NCBI GenBank assembly: GCA_902782785.1
Contig: CACZOH010000211.1
Location: forward strand, 1-5,464
Source of the DNA: an uncultured Ruminococcus sp.
Lineage (GTDB): Bacteria > Bacillota > Clostridia > Oscillospirales > CAG-272
Direction: 5' to 3'
Length of the DNA: 5,464 nucleotides
Shown here: piece by piece, positions 1 to 5,414 of the stretch
How the letters are laid out: every line of letters starts with the position of its first letter
How positions within the stretch are numbered: position 1 is the stretch's first letter
The notes under the pieces: generated by a model
Database searches by the model: none
Told to the model about the DNA's origin: nothing
The model's input: only the letters and a program-made list of their open reading frames with translations
Position numbers and translations under genes: made by a program

Positions 1-15
1 CTGCGGAGCAGACTG

Positions 16-98
16 AAGGAGTTAAATTCTTAAGTTTTAATATAAACCGTTCGCCTCATCCACCACTACGTGGTCCCCCTTCCCCAACAGGGGAAGGT
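16..98 (+). repeat. Direct repeat copy 1 (A/T leader plus ccttcccc hairpin)
   Basis: This unit begins aaggagttaaattcttaa, continues through an A/T-rich stretch and cctcatccacc, and ends in a ttcccc/ggggaa hairpin. A second copy at 352-434 matches it at an offset of 336 bases, with a few substitutions and a one-base indel in the variable small stem. It resembles the non-coding hairpin repeats common in gut Clostridia. Its function is unknown. Confidence 0.8.
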
Positions 99-179
99 TA
101 AGAGGAAGTGATAATTTCGTTCGCCTCATCCACCAACCGTGAACCCCCAACGCTCTCAAGTTCGCGTCGGGGAACCCCG
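49..179 (+). repeat. Left arm of long inverted repeat
   Basis: The reverse complement of 5285-5414 matches this arm with about ten differences and one single-base indel. Positions 114-179 are identical to the reverse complement of 5285-5350 over 66 bases. The arm contains the ccttcccc-type hairpin followed by cctcatccaccaaccgtg and a further conserved stretch ending ggggaaccccg. The two arms bracket all four genes. The most economical reading is two copies of a dispersed repeat in opposite orientation. A role in inversion or mobilisation is possible but unsupported, since no recombinase is present. Confidence 0.85.
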
Positions 180-180
180 C

Positions 181-347
181 CCTCGCGAACCCCCAACAGA
201 AAAGGCTCCCTCTCTGAGGTAGCGAAGCGGGGGGCGCGGTAGTGAATGACAGTCCGGTGGACTTTCAGAGCCGCGACCTGACCGAGCCCGCAGGCGAGAC
301 GGAAGGAATTGCCTCCCTCTCCGAGGGAGGTGGCTCGCGAAAGCGAG
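181..347. repeat. GC-rich hairpin block (REP/MITE-like)
   Basis: The block contains several small perfect stems: agtcc/ggact at 251-263 with a 3-base loop, cctccctc/gagggagg at 312-330 with a 3-base loop, and ctcgc/gcgag at 334-347 with a GAAA loop. No corresponding block lies beside the right inverted-repeat arm, where a different sequence sits (5174-5284), so this may be a separate insertion. It resembles palindromic repeats seen in Oscillospirales-type genomes. That assignment is from memory of style only. Confidence 0.6.
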
Positions 348-351
348 AAGA

Positions 352-434
352 AAGGAGTTAAACTCTTAAATTTTAATATAAACTGTTCGCGTCATCCACC
401 GCAAACGGTCCTCCTTCCCCAACTGGGGAAGGTG
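352..434 (+). repeat. Direct repeat copy 2 (A/T leader plus hairpin)
   Basis: This is the second copy of the unit at 16-98, beginning aaggagttaaactcttaa and ending in a ccttcccc/ggggaagg hairpin. The small variable stem reads ccg-caaa-cgg here, against ccac-tac-gtgg in copy 1. It abuts the terminator of the minus-strand surface-protein gene, so transcripts that run past that terminator would enter it. Confidence 0.8.
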
Positions 435-440
435 AAAAAC

Positions 441-467
441 AAAAAACCGTCCGAAGACGGTTTTTTT
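441..467 (-). terminator. Rho-independent terminator of the 483-1580 gene
   Basis: Read on the minus strand this is an 11-bp stem (aaaaaaccgtc/gacggtttttt) closed by a UUCG tetraloop in the stable c(UUCG)g context and followed by a T run. It begins about 15 bases past the stop codon. A copy with the same stem and loop sits at the same distance after the paralogous gene at 4013-5131. The A run on the other side makes the element potentially bidirectional. Confidence 0.92.
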
Positions 468-482
468 GTTATTCAAATCAGA

Positions 483-1580
483 TTATCTGACTTTCTTTGC
501 GATGACTACGCCGGCAAGAGCTATGCAGGCTACGGCCGCGATGGCTATAACGGAAGCATCCGCTGTGCCGGGGTTGGACGGCTGTGTGCTGCTGCCGCCT
601 GCGGCTGCCTGTGCGTCAGCCTCGGAGGTGTAGAACTCGATGGAGGCTATGTCTATGGTCGTGCCGGTAATTCCGTTGCCGGAAAGCGGGTCAAGACGTG
701 CTACTGTGCCGTCCCAAAGAGTATCCGCATTCTCCGGGTAAGGAACGGAGCAGTCGATTATGGCATAATGCCATTCGCCGTCTGTTTCGATAGCGGCTCT
801 TGCGTGCGGTTCAGCTATCTTGAGATAGAGGTCAAGCGTACGCTCACCTTCGCCTTCATATCTGTATTTTACTACAGCATATTTAGCTTCAACACCGGGA
901 TTCAGCGGTTCTGCAAATCCAAAGAACGGGTCTTCGCCTTCAGCAGTGAACGATACATAACCGTCTTTCTTTTCGGCTGTAACGGTGTTGGCACCGCTGT
1001 TGCTTTCGAACAGAGCGTAGATGTCATCGGCATTGAGTGAAAGGGCAGCTTTGCTTTCACTTGACTGCGCGGGTTCACCGGAGTTGACGCCGGTGCCTAC
1101 AACGAGAGTGAAAGCGCCTTTGCCGTTGCCCATTATTTCGGACGAGCCGTCTTCATATTTGGCAAGTATTTCTACATCGTACGTGCCGTCGCCGAGCTTG
1201 TCGATACCGGTAAGCTCGAAAGCGTTATCGTCCTGGCCGATGCCGGCATGGGTATCGAGATCGGTGTTGCTTTCGCCTATCGCATTGGCAAGACCGGGTC
1301 TGTCTCTGTAGTTATCGGCGCACTTGTATTCCTTGCCGTCGATCGTGTAAACGACTTCCTTGAGGTTGGAAGCTGTTTCTCTGTTGAGAGCCCAGCCGAG
1401 GATATAGACCTTATCGCCTTTTGCGATCGTAAGGGTGCCTTCCTCGGTTATGTCTGTGCCCATTTCAGCGAGTACGTTATGGTTGACGGATACTCTGTCA
1501 AGGCTCGTCTGCGCGGAAGCTCCTATGCAAAGCGCAAGGGCCAGTACGGCAACGATGACAATTGCTAAGATTTTTTTCAT
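483..1580 (-). CDS. Secreted, C-terminally anchored beta-rich surface protein
   Basis: This 365-residue protein is probably exported and displayed on the cell surface; its ligand is unknown. Residues 1-23 form a signal peptide (MKK, a hydrophobic core, then ASA before the likely cut). Residues 24-162 form a beta-rich module found only in this protein of the pair, with GWALNRE near 62-68 and YRDRPG at 91-96. Residues 178-328 form a second module shared with the plus-strand paralogue at 4013-5131, with KYRY, IAEPHA, DGEWHYA, ARLDPL, TIDIA and EADAQA. This module recalls carbohydrate-binding-like beta-sandwiches of clostridial surface proteins, which is an inference. A Ser/Pro linker leads to NPGTAD (336-341), a hydrophobic helix and KKVR. 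That tail resembles a sortase signal with Ala for the usual Gly, or may be a plain membrane anchor. The start is set by AAGGAG seven bases upstream and by the signal peptide. The gene is transcribed outward from a perfect consensus promoter. Confidence 0.9.
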   Translation of the reverse strand: MKKILAIVIVAVLALALCIGASAQTSLDRVSVNHNVLAEMGTDITEEGTLTIAKGDKVYILGWALNRETASNLKEVVYTIDGKEYKCADNYRDRPGLANAIGESNTDLDTHAGIGQDDNAFELTGIDKLGDGTYDVEILAKYEDGSSEIMGNGKGAFTLVVGTGVNSGEPAQSSESKAALSLNADDIYALFESNSGANTVTAEKKDGYVSFTAEGEDPFFGFAEPLNPGVEAKYAVVKYRYEGEGERTLDLYLKIAEPHARAAIETDGEWHYAIIDCSVPYPENADTLWDGTVARLDPLSGNGITGTTIDIASIEFYTSEADAQAAAGGSSTQPSNPGTADASVIAIAAVACIALAGVVIAKKVR

Positions 1581-1615
1581 TTTGTTTCTCCTTTTCAGAT
1601 TTTTTAGGATACCAT

Positions 1616-1644
1616 ATTATAACACGGCGTATTTGATTTGTCAA
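1616..1644 (-). promoter_or_regulatory. Perfect consensus sigma-A promoter for the surface-protein gene
   Basis: On the minus strand, TTGACA (1639-1644) and TATAAT (1616-1621) are separated by exactly 17 bases. All twelve consensus bases match. The -10 lies about 35 bases upstream of the ATG, giving a short leader with AAGGAG at 1588-1593. This predicts strong expression. Confidence 0.93.
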
Positions 1645-1664
1645 TAGGGGCGACACGAAAATCC

Positions 1665-1688
1665 TTTGAAAAAGTATACTTATTCAAA
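1665..1688. promoter_or_regulatory. 24-base palindrome between divergent promoters, candidate operator
   Basis: The sequence runs from TTTGAA through the perfectly palindromic core AAGTATACTT to TTCAAA, and 11 of its 12 base pairs are symmetric. Its centre is about 32 bases from the outer edge of the minus-strand -35 box and about 31 bases from that of the plus-strand -35 box. The position and two-fold symmetry suggest a binding site for a dimeric regulator acting on one or both promoters. No regulator gene is in the window, so its identity is open. Confidence 0.5.
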
Positions 1689-1706
1689 CGTTTTTTTGCA
1701 TACGGG

Positions 1707-1735
1707 TTGATTTTTCATCATTTTTATGATATAAT
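1707..1735 (+). promoter_or_regulatory. Sigma-A promoter for the antiporter/MgtC-like operon
   Basis: TTGATT (1707-1712) and TATAAT (1730-1735) are 17 bases apart. The -10 is perfect and the -35 matches four of six consensus bases, so it should be weaker than the two perfect promoters of the flanking genes. The -10 lies 30 bases upstream of the ATG at 1766. Confidence 0.8.
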
Positions 1736-1765
1736 ATATTAAACGATTTATCAGCGGAGTTTTTT

Positions 1766-3193
1766 ATGTTAAACGGTCTGTATTCACAGTTAGGTCCATC
1801 GGCTACGACGATAATAGCCGTTTCCGTAATGCTTTTGCTCGGCTTTCTGATGACGCGGCTCACGTCGCTTCTGCGTCTTCCGAACGTCACGGCGTACATA
1901 GTGGCCGGCATACTCATAGGTCCCTTCTGTCTCGATCTCATACCGGACAGTATAGTAAAAGGCACGGATTTTCTGCCGGATATAGCGCTCGCCTTCATCG
2001 CGTTCTCAACGGGTGAGTTCTTCAAGCTCGACGCGCTCAGAAAAAACGGCGTAAAAGTAGTCGTAATAACGCTTTTTGAGTCGCTTCTCGCCTCCGCCGC
2101 GATATTTGTGCTGACGTTTGCCGTACTGCGTCTGAGCTTGTCGTTTTCCGTTGTCTTATCGGCTCTCGCGGCGGCGACCGCGCCCGCGTCGACGCTTATG
2201 ACGATAAGGCAGACAAAAGCAAAGGGCGATTTTGTGGAAACGCTTTTACAGGTCGTCGCGCTTGACGATATAATCGGTCTCGTCGCGTTCTCCGCGGCGA
2301 TATCGCTCGCGGTCGCAAGCTCGTCGGGCGAAGCTCTGAACGCTTTGAGTATATTGAAGCCGCTGGGCATAAACGCGGGCGTTCTGCTCGTCGGCGCGCT
2401 TTTCGGACTTATAATGAAGCTCATAATATCAAAGAGCAGATCGAGCGACAACCGGCTTATTATCTCGATATCGCTCCTTTTCGCGTTCTGCGGCATATGC
2501 GCGATGCTCGATATTTCGCCGCTTCTCGGCTGTATGTCGATGGGAACGGTCTATATAAACCTCTCGGGCGACGACAAGCTTTTCAAGCAGCTGAACTATT
2601 TCAGCCCGCCGATTCTCCTGCTTTTCTTCGTCAGAAGCGGCGTTTCCTTCGACCTTAACGCGCTTATAAAGCCGTCGGGCGCCGTCGGCTCCGTGCCGCT
2701 TATCGTCATAGGGATACTGTATTTCATTGTAAGGATAGCGGGAAAATACGCGGGTGCGTTTTTGGGGTGTCTTTCCGTCGGAAAACCGCGGAAAACGCGT
2801 GATTTTCTCGGTATGGCGCTCATACCTCAGGCGGGAGTTGCGATAGGTCTCGCGTCGCTCGGCGCAAGGACGCTCGGGGGCGAGACGGGAAACGCGCTGA
2901 ACACCATAATACTCGCGTCAAGCGTTTTGTATGAGCTTATAGGTCCCGCAAGCGCAAAGCTGGCGCTTTATCTGTCCGGCTCTTATTCCAATAAAATAGA
3001 GGAGATAACGCAGGTCGAGGAGACGGAGGGCGGAGAAAAGAAGAGCGACGTGCAGATACTTATAGAAAGAATAAAGAAAATACAAAGCGAACTGCCGCCC
3101 GAAAATCCCGCGGAGAGCGCGTTTACGGAAGCGGCTGAAAACTATCTGTTCCCCAAGGAGAGAAGACCGGGGATAAAAAGAAACAAAAGGTGA
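1766..3193 (+). CDS. Cation:proton antiporter, Kef/NapA-like (CPA2, Na_H_Exchanger family)
   Basis: This 475-residue integral membrane protein probably exchanges H+ for Na+ or K+ across the cytoplasmic membrane. The hydrophobic body spans about residues 12-405, enough for some 12-13 helices. Family features visible are RLPNVTAYIVAGILIGP (37-53), TAPAS (138-142) in the first unwound helix, the paired acidic residues ALDD with Asp167-Asp168 expected to bind the cation, FFVRSGVSFDL (287-297), and IPQAGVAIGLA near 353-363. The Asp-Asp pair fits the electrogenic CPA2 type better than CPA1. The tail, about residues 406-475, is charged and short, with no TrkA-N nucleotide-binding domain of the kind that regulates KefB/KefC. 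GGAG six bases before the ATG supports the start. The stop codon lies within the ribosome binding site of the next gene. Ile is mostly ATA and TCG/ACG are common, unlike the flanking genes. The substrate ion cannot be read from the sequence. Confidence 0.92.
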   Translation: MLNGLYSQLGPSATTIIAVSVMLLLGFLMTRLTSLLRLPNVTAYIVAGILIGPFCLDLIPDSIVKGTDFLPDIALAFIAFSTGEFFKLDALRKNGVKVVVITLFESLLASAAIFVLTFAVLRLSLSFSVVLSALAAATAPASTLMTIRQTKAKGDFVETLLQVVALDDIIGLVAFSAAISLAVASSSGEALNALSILKPLGINAGVLLVGALFGLIMKLIISKSRSSDNRLIISISLLFAFCGICAMLDISPLLGCMSMGTVYINLSGDDKLFKQLNYFSPPILLLFFVRSGVSFDLNALIKPSGAVGSVPLIVIGILYFIVRIAGKYAGAFLGCLSVGKPRKTRDFLGMALIPQAGVAIGLASLGARTLGGETGNALNTIILASSVLYELIGPASAKLALYLSGSYSNKIEEITQVEETEGGEKKSDVQILIERIKKIQSELPPENPAESAFTEAAENYLFPKERRPGIKRNKR

Positions 3194-3202
3194 GGTGTTT
3201 TT

Positions 3203-3922
3203 ATGATTGAACCGTTAGGTGAGCTTTTGGGAAAATGGGCGGTCGAACTGAACGTTTATTCCGTTATACTGCGCGTGATCCTGTCCATGGTGCTGTCCGC
3301 GGTGATAGGCTGCGAGAGATCGAGCAAGCGTCATTCCGCGGGTCTTCGCACGTTCATAATCGTGTCGCTCGGTATGACGTTTGCGATGCTGATCGACACG
3401 TTTATAATAATGAATACCGATTTCAAGCTTTACGTCATTTCGGGCGCCGCCGTCATAGCGATAGCGACGATAACCGTGAACTCAATACTGTTCAGCTCAA
3501 AAAATCAGATAAAGGGACTTACCACGTCCGCGGGACTCTGGACGGTGGGTCTGATCGGTCTTGCCTGCGGGGCGGGGCTTTACACGATAGCGGTCATCGG
3601 CTTCTTCGCGGTGCTTATCTGCATGGCGTTCTTTACGGGAATAGAAAAATATCTGAAAAACCGCTCAAATCATTTTGAGGTGCATCTGGAGCTTGAATCG
3701 AGCGCAAACCTCCGCTCGTTCATAACGACCATACGCGAGCTCGGGCTCGTCGTGGACGATATAGAGGTAAATCCCGCGTACGTAAACTCGGGTCTGAGCG
3801 TCTATACGATGGCGCTTTCGATAAACAGTCCCGAATTGAAGAAATATAAGACGCATAAAGAGATAATAGAGGCGCTTTCGACCATCGAATATGTATACCA
3901 TATTGAAGAATTGAGCGGCTGA
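3203..3922 (+). CDS. MgtC/SapB-family membrane protein, divergent, with ACT-like C-terminal domain
   Basis: This 239-residue protein combines an N-terminal MgtC-type membrane domain (about 20-145) with a soluble C-terminal domain (about 155-239). The family is linked to growth at low Mg2+, membrane potential and virulence in some bacteria, but its molecular activity is still debated. Family motifs seen are IGCERSSKRHSAGLRT (35-50) and KGLTTSAGLW (104-113), followed by GLACGAGLY (119-127). The glycine-rich GIGFLGAG core expected about 20 residues before GLTT is replaced by AIATITVN (86-93) in a gap-free alignment from memory. The conserved Arg before it also appears lost, so function may differ. 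The tail looks like the ACT-like fold known from MgtC C-termini. The start is nine bases after the antiporter stop, and GAGGTG (3192-3197) overlaps that stop, indicating translational coupling. No terminator is visible after the gene. Confidence 0.88.
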   Translation: MIEPLGELLGKWAVELNVYSVILRVILSMVLSAVIGCERSSKRHSAGLRTFIIVSLGMTFAMLIDTFIIMNTDFKLYVISGAAVIAIATITVNSILFSSKNQIKGLTTSAGLWTVGLIGLACGAGLYTIAVIGFFAVLICMAFFTGIEKYLKNRSNHFEVHLELESSANLRSFITTIRELGLVVDDIEVNPAYVNSGLSVYTMALSINSPELKKYKTHKEIIEALSTIEYVYHIEELSG

Positions 3923-3947
3923 TTTTAAAGTAAATTTGATAAAACTA

Positions 3948-3976
3948 TTGACAAACCAATTTTTTAATGCTATAAT
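3948..3976 (+). promoter_or_regulatory. Perfect consensus sigma-A promoter for the second surface-protein gene
   Basis: TTGACA (3948-3953) and TATAAT (3971-3976) are separated by exactly 17 bases, matching all twelve consensus bases. It starts 25 bases after the stop of the MgtC-like gene. The ribosome binding site AAGGAGG is at 4001-4007, five bases before the ATG. As no terminator separates the operon from this gene, read-through transcription could add to expression. Confidence 0.93.
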
Positions 3977-4012
3977 ATATCAGCTTGAATTTATTGCATT
4001 AAGGAGGAAATT

Positions 4013-5131
4013 ATGAAAAAAATTCTTGCTTTATCAGTAGCTGTGATAATGACGTTCGCGTTATTCGCAGGAGCAGTCAACGCGGCGGCTGAGCCCGCTC
4101 TCCTTATAACCGCCGAAGATCTTGCGTCCGAAAGCAACACGACGAAAAGCGGCGTAAGCTTTGAGCTTATGGAAGAGGGCGGCGAAAAATTCGCCAGATT
4201 CACGGCTGAAGACCTTGACCCGCATCTTTACCTTGCGAGCAACCCCAAAACGGACGTTGCAAACCACTTTGCCGTTCTCAAGTACAGAACGACCTCCGGC
4301 GCCCAGAAGACCGATGCCTTTATGGCGGGCGCTGAGCCGCACACCCAGTTCACCGACATCGTAAACGACGGTCAGTGGCACTTTGCGTACGGCGATCTTG
4401 AAGAGTCCGGAGCCAACTGGACCGGCACGTTCGCCCGTCTTGACCCGCTGAACAACGGCGACCTCAAAGCCGGCGATACGATAGACATCGCCTGGATCGC
4501 GCTGTTCGCAAACGAAGCCGACGCACAGGCTTACAAAGGCCCCGCTGCCGGTTCTGAACCCACTCCGTCTGAACCCAAGCCGGCTGACACGCCTTTATAT
4601 ACCGGCGGCGTAACTACCGGTTGGTGGATGCATCCGTTCACGGAAAAAGAATGGGAAATCAACGCAACGTTCGATACCCCCAATGCATTCGACGGCTTCA
4701 ACTTCCATTTCTATGCTAACGACGGCGACGGCGCCGAGGTTGTCATCAACCTGCTCAAAGGCGAAGAAGTTGTTGAAACGACCAACTTCACCGCTATAGG
4801 AAACGGCCAGTCCGATATATCCTTCTCCAAGGCTTATGCGGCAGGCAACTACACCATCCAGTTCAAGTCCACCGATAAAGGTGCTCACTTCGTTCTCGGT
4901 TCTGCCGAGGCAAGCGACGTAGCAGTTGAGATCTCCGGCAACGGCAATACCAACTCTTCCACGCTTACCGCTCCCGCAATAACGCTCCACGGCGCTGTTG
5001 CCGGCGGTGATCAGCCTTCCGAGCCCTCCAACCCCTCCAACCCCGGTACTGCGGATGCAGCAGTTATAGCGATAGCCGCTGTTGCCTGCGTAGCTCTTGC
5101 CGGTGTTGTCATCGCAAAGAAAGTAAGATAA
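4013..5131 (+). CDS. Secreted, C-terminally anchored surface protein, paralogue of the minus-strand gene
   Basis: This 372-residue protein is probably exported and surface-displayed; its ligand is unknown. Residues 1-24 form a signal peptide ending VNA. Residues 28-176 are a beta-rich module paralogous to residues 178-328 of the minus-strand protein: KYRT, AEPH, NDGQWHFA, ARLDPL, TIDIA and NEADAQA align in order. A Pro/Ser/Thr linker (177-194) leads to a second beta-rich module (about 195-329), with GWWMHPF at 203-209, FDGFNFHFYAN at 226-236 and GNYTIQF at 278-284. The minus-strand protein lacks this module and carries a different extra one at its N-terminus. A PSNPSN linker precedes NPGTAD (343-348), a hydrophobic helix and KKVR, almost identical to the paralogue's tail. 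Carbohydrate binding is a reasonable guess from the beta-sandwich look and aromatic residues, not a demonstrated function. The start is fixed by AAGGAGG five bases upstream and the signal peptide. Codons favour AAC, TTC and ATC, suggesting high expression. Confidence 0.9.
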   Translation: MKKILALSVAVIMTFALFAGAVNAAAEPALLITAEDLASESNTTKSGVSFELMEEGGEKFARFTAEDLDPHLYLASNPKTDVANHFAVLKYRTTSGAQKTDAFMAGAEPHTQFTDIVNDGQWHFAYGDLEESGANWTGTFARLDPLNNGDLKAGDTIDIAWIALFANEADAQAYKGPAAGSEPTPSEPKPADTPLYTGGVTTGWWMHPFTEKEWEINATFDTPNAFDGFNFHFYANDGDGAEVVINLLKGEEVVETTNFTAIGNGQSDISFSKAYAAGNYTIQFKSTDKGAHFVLGSAEASDVAVEISGNGNTNSSTLTAPAITLHGAVAGGDQPSEPSNPSNPGTADAAVIAIAAVACVALAGVVIAKKVR

Positions 5132-5146
5132 TTCGCTTTGAATAAC

Positions 5147-5173
5147 AAAAAACCGTCTTCGGACGGTTTTTTT
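5147..5173 (+). terminator. Rho-independent terminator of the 4013-5131 gene
   Basis: An 11-bp stem (aaaaaaccgtc/gacggtttttt) is closed by a UUCG tetraloop in c(UUCG)g context and followed by seven T. It starts 15 bases after the stop codon. It has the same stem and loop as the terminator of the paralogous gene at 441-467, and the ttgaataac that precedes it is also shared. Confidence 0.93.
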
Positions 5174-5196
5174 GTTAACCTTCCCCCATTGGGGCG
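5174..5196 (-). repeat. Partial hairpin repeat copy
   Basis: The sequence gttaaccttcccccattggg begins like the complete units at 5364-5414 and 5415-5464, but the second half of the stem breaks off after ggggc. It sits in the same place relative to the terminator as the complete copy beside the other surface-protein gene (up to 434). I read it as a degraded or truncated copy. Confidence 0.6.
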
Positions 5197-5208
5197 CGAC
5201 GCGTTAAG

Positions 5209-5232
5209 AAAACTCCACGGTGTGGAGTTTTT
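5209..5232 (+). terminator. Second terminator-like hairpin
   Basis: A perfect 10-bp stem (aaaactccac/gtggagtttt) with a 3-base loop (ggt) is followed by one more T, giving a run of five. It could act as a back-up terminator 36 bases beyond the first. Similar hairpins are frequent in gut Clostridia intergenic regions, so it may instead be a repeat element. Confidence 0.55.
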
Positions 5233-5284
5233 AGCCAAAGCGGTGAAGCAATCTGTGATTGCGAACCGGGCAGGGGACCGTGCC

Positions 5285-5414
5285 CGGGGTTCCCCGACGC
5301 GAACTTGAGAGCGTTGGGGGTTCACGGTTGGTGGATGAGGCGAACGAAATAATCGTTTCCTTTTAACCTTCCCCTATTGGGGAAGGGGGACCGCTTGCGG
5401 TGGATGAGGCGAAC
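5285..5414 (-). repeat. Right arm of long inverted repeat
   Basis: The reverse complement of this arm matches 49-179, identical over 66 bases (5285-5350 against 114-179) and with about ten differences plus one indel overall. It includes a complete ccttcccc-tatt-ggggaagg hairpin (5367-5386), a ccgc-tt-gcgg stem (5391-5400) and the ggtggatgaggcgaac boundary motif, which occurs twice. Confidence 0.85.

Larger units (their letters stand above)
1..482. other. Gene-free repeat-rich intergenic region (left)
   Basis: I see no credible gene in this stretch. It is built from short GC-rich hairpin repeats, including two direct copies of an A/T-rich leader plus ccttcccc/ggggaagg hairpin, the left arm of a long inverted repeat, and a block of further hairpins. 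It ends with the terminator of the downstream minus-strand gene. An open frame that starts inside it and runs on the plus strand to about 1040 is antisense to that gene and has no recognisable protein features. Confidence 0.8.

Noticed and set aside
309..1040. Long plus-strand open frame of 243 codons
   Set aside because: It begins inside the hairpin repeats and runs antisense to the well-supported surface-protein gene. It has no ribosome binding site or recognisable domain.
1512..1580. Lipoprotein signal (lipobox) around Cys18 of the minus-strand surface protein
   Set aside because: The residues before the Cys are LAL, lacking the small residue required just before it. A conventional ASA cleavage site follows.
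1684..2496. Minus-strand open frame of 270 codons opposite the antiporter
   Set aside because: It lies entirely antisense to a clear CPA2 antiporter apart from its last bases. Its Ser/Ala/Thr-rich composition is a typical reflection of that coding strand.
2981..3193. Regulatory TrkA-N/RCK domain at the antiporter C-terminus
   Set aside because: The tail after the last membrane helix is only about 70 residues, charged, and has no GxGxxG nucleotide-binding motif.
3923..4012. Terminator between the MgtC-like gene and the second surface-protein gene
   Set aside because: No stem followed by a T run could be found. The T-rich stretch near 3960 belongs to the promoter spacer.
4595..5325. Minus-strand open frames at 4595-4990 and 5011-5325
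   Set aside because: They are antisense to the second surface-protein gene and the repeat region, with no start signals and low-complexity or repeat-derived translations.
49..5414. Composite transposon or integrative element
   Set aside because: No transposase, integrase or target-site duplication is visible, and the arms look like members of a dispersed hairpin repeat family.
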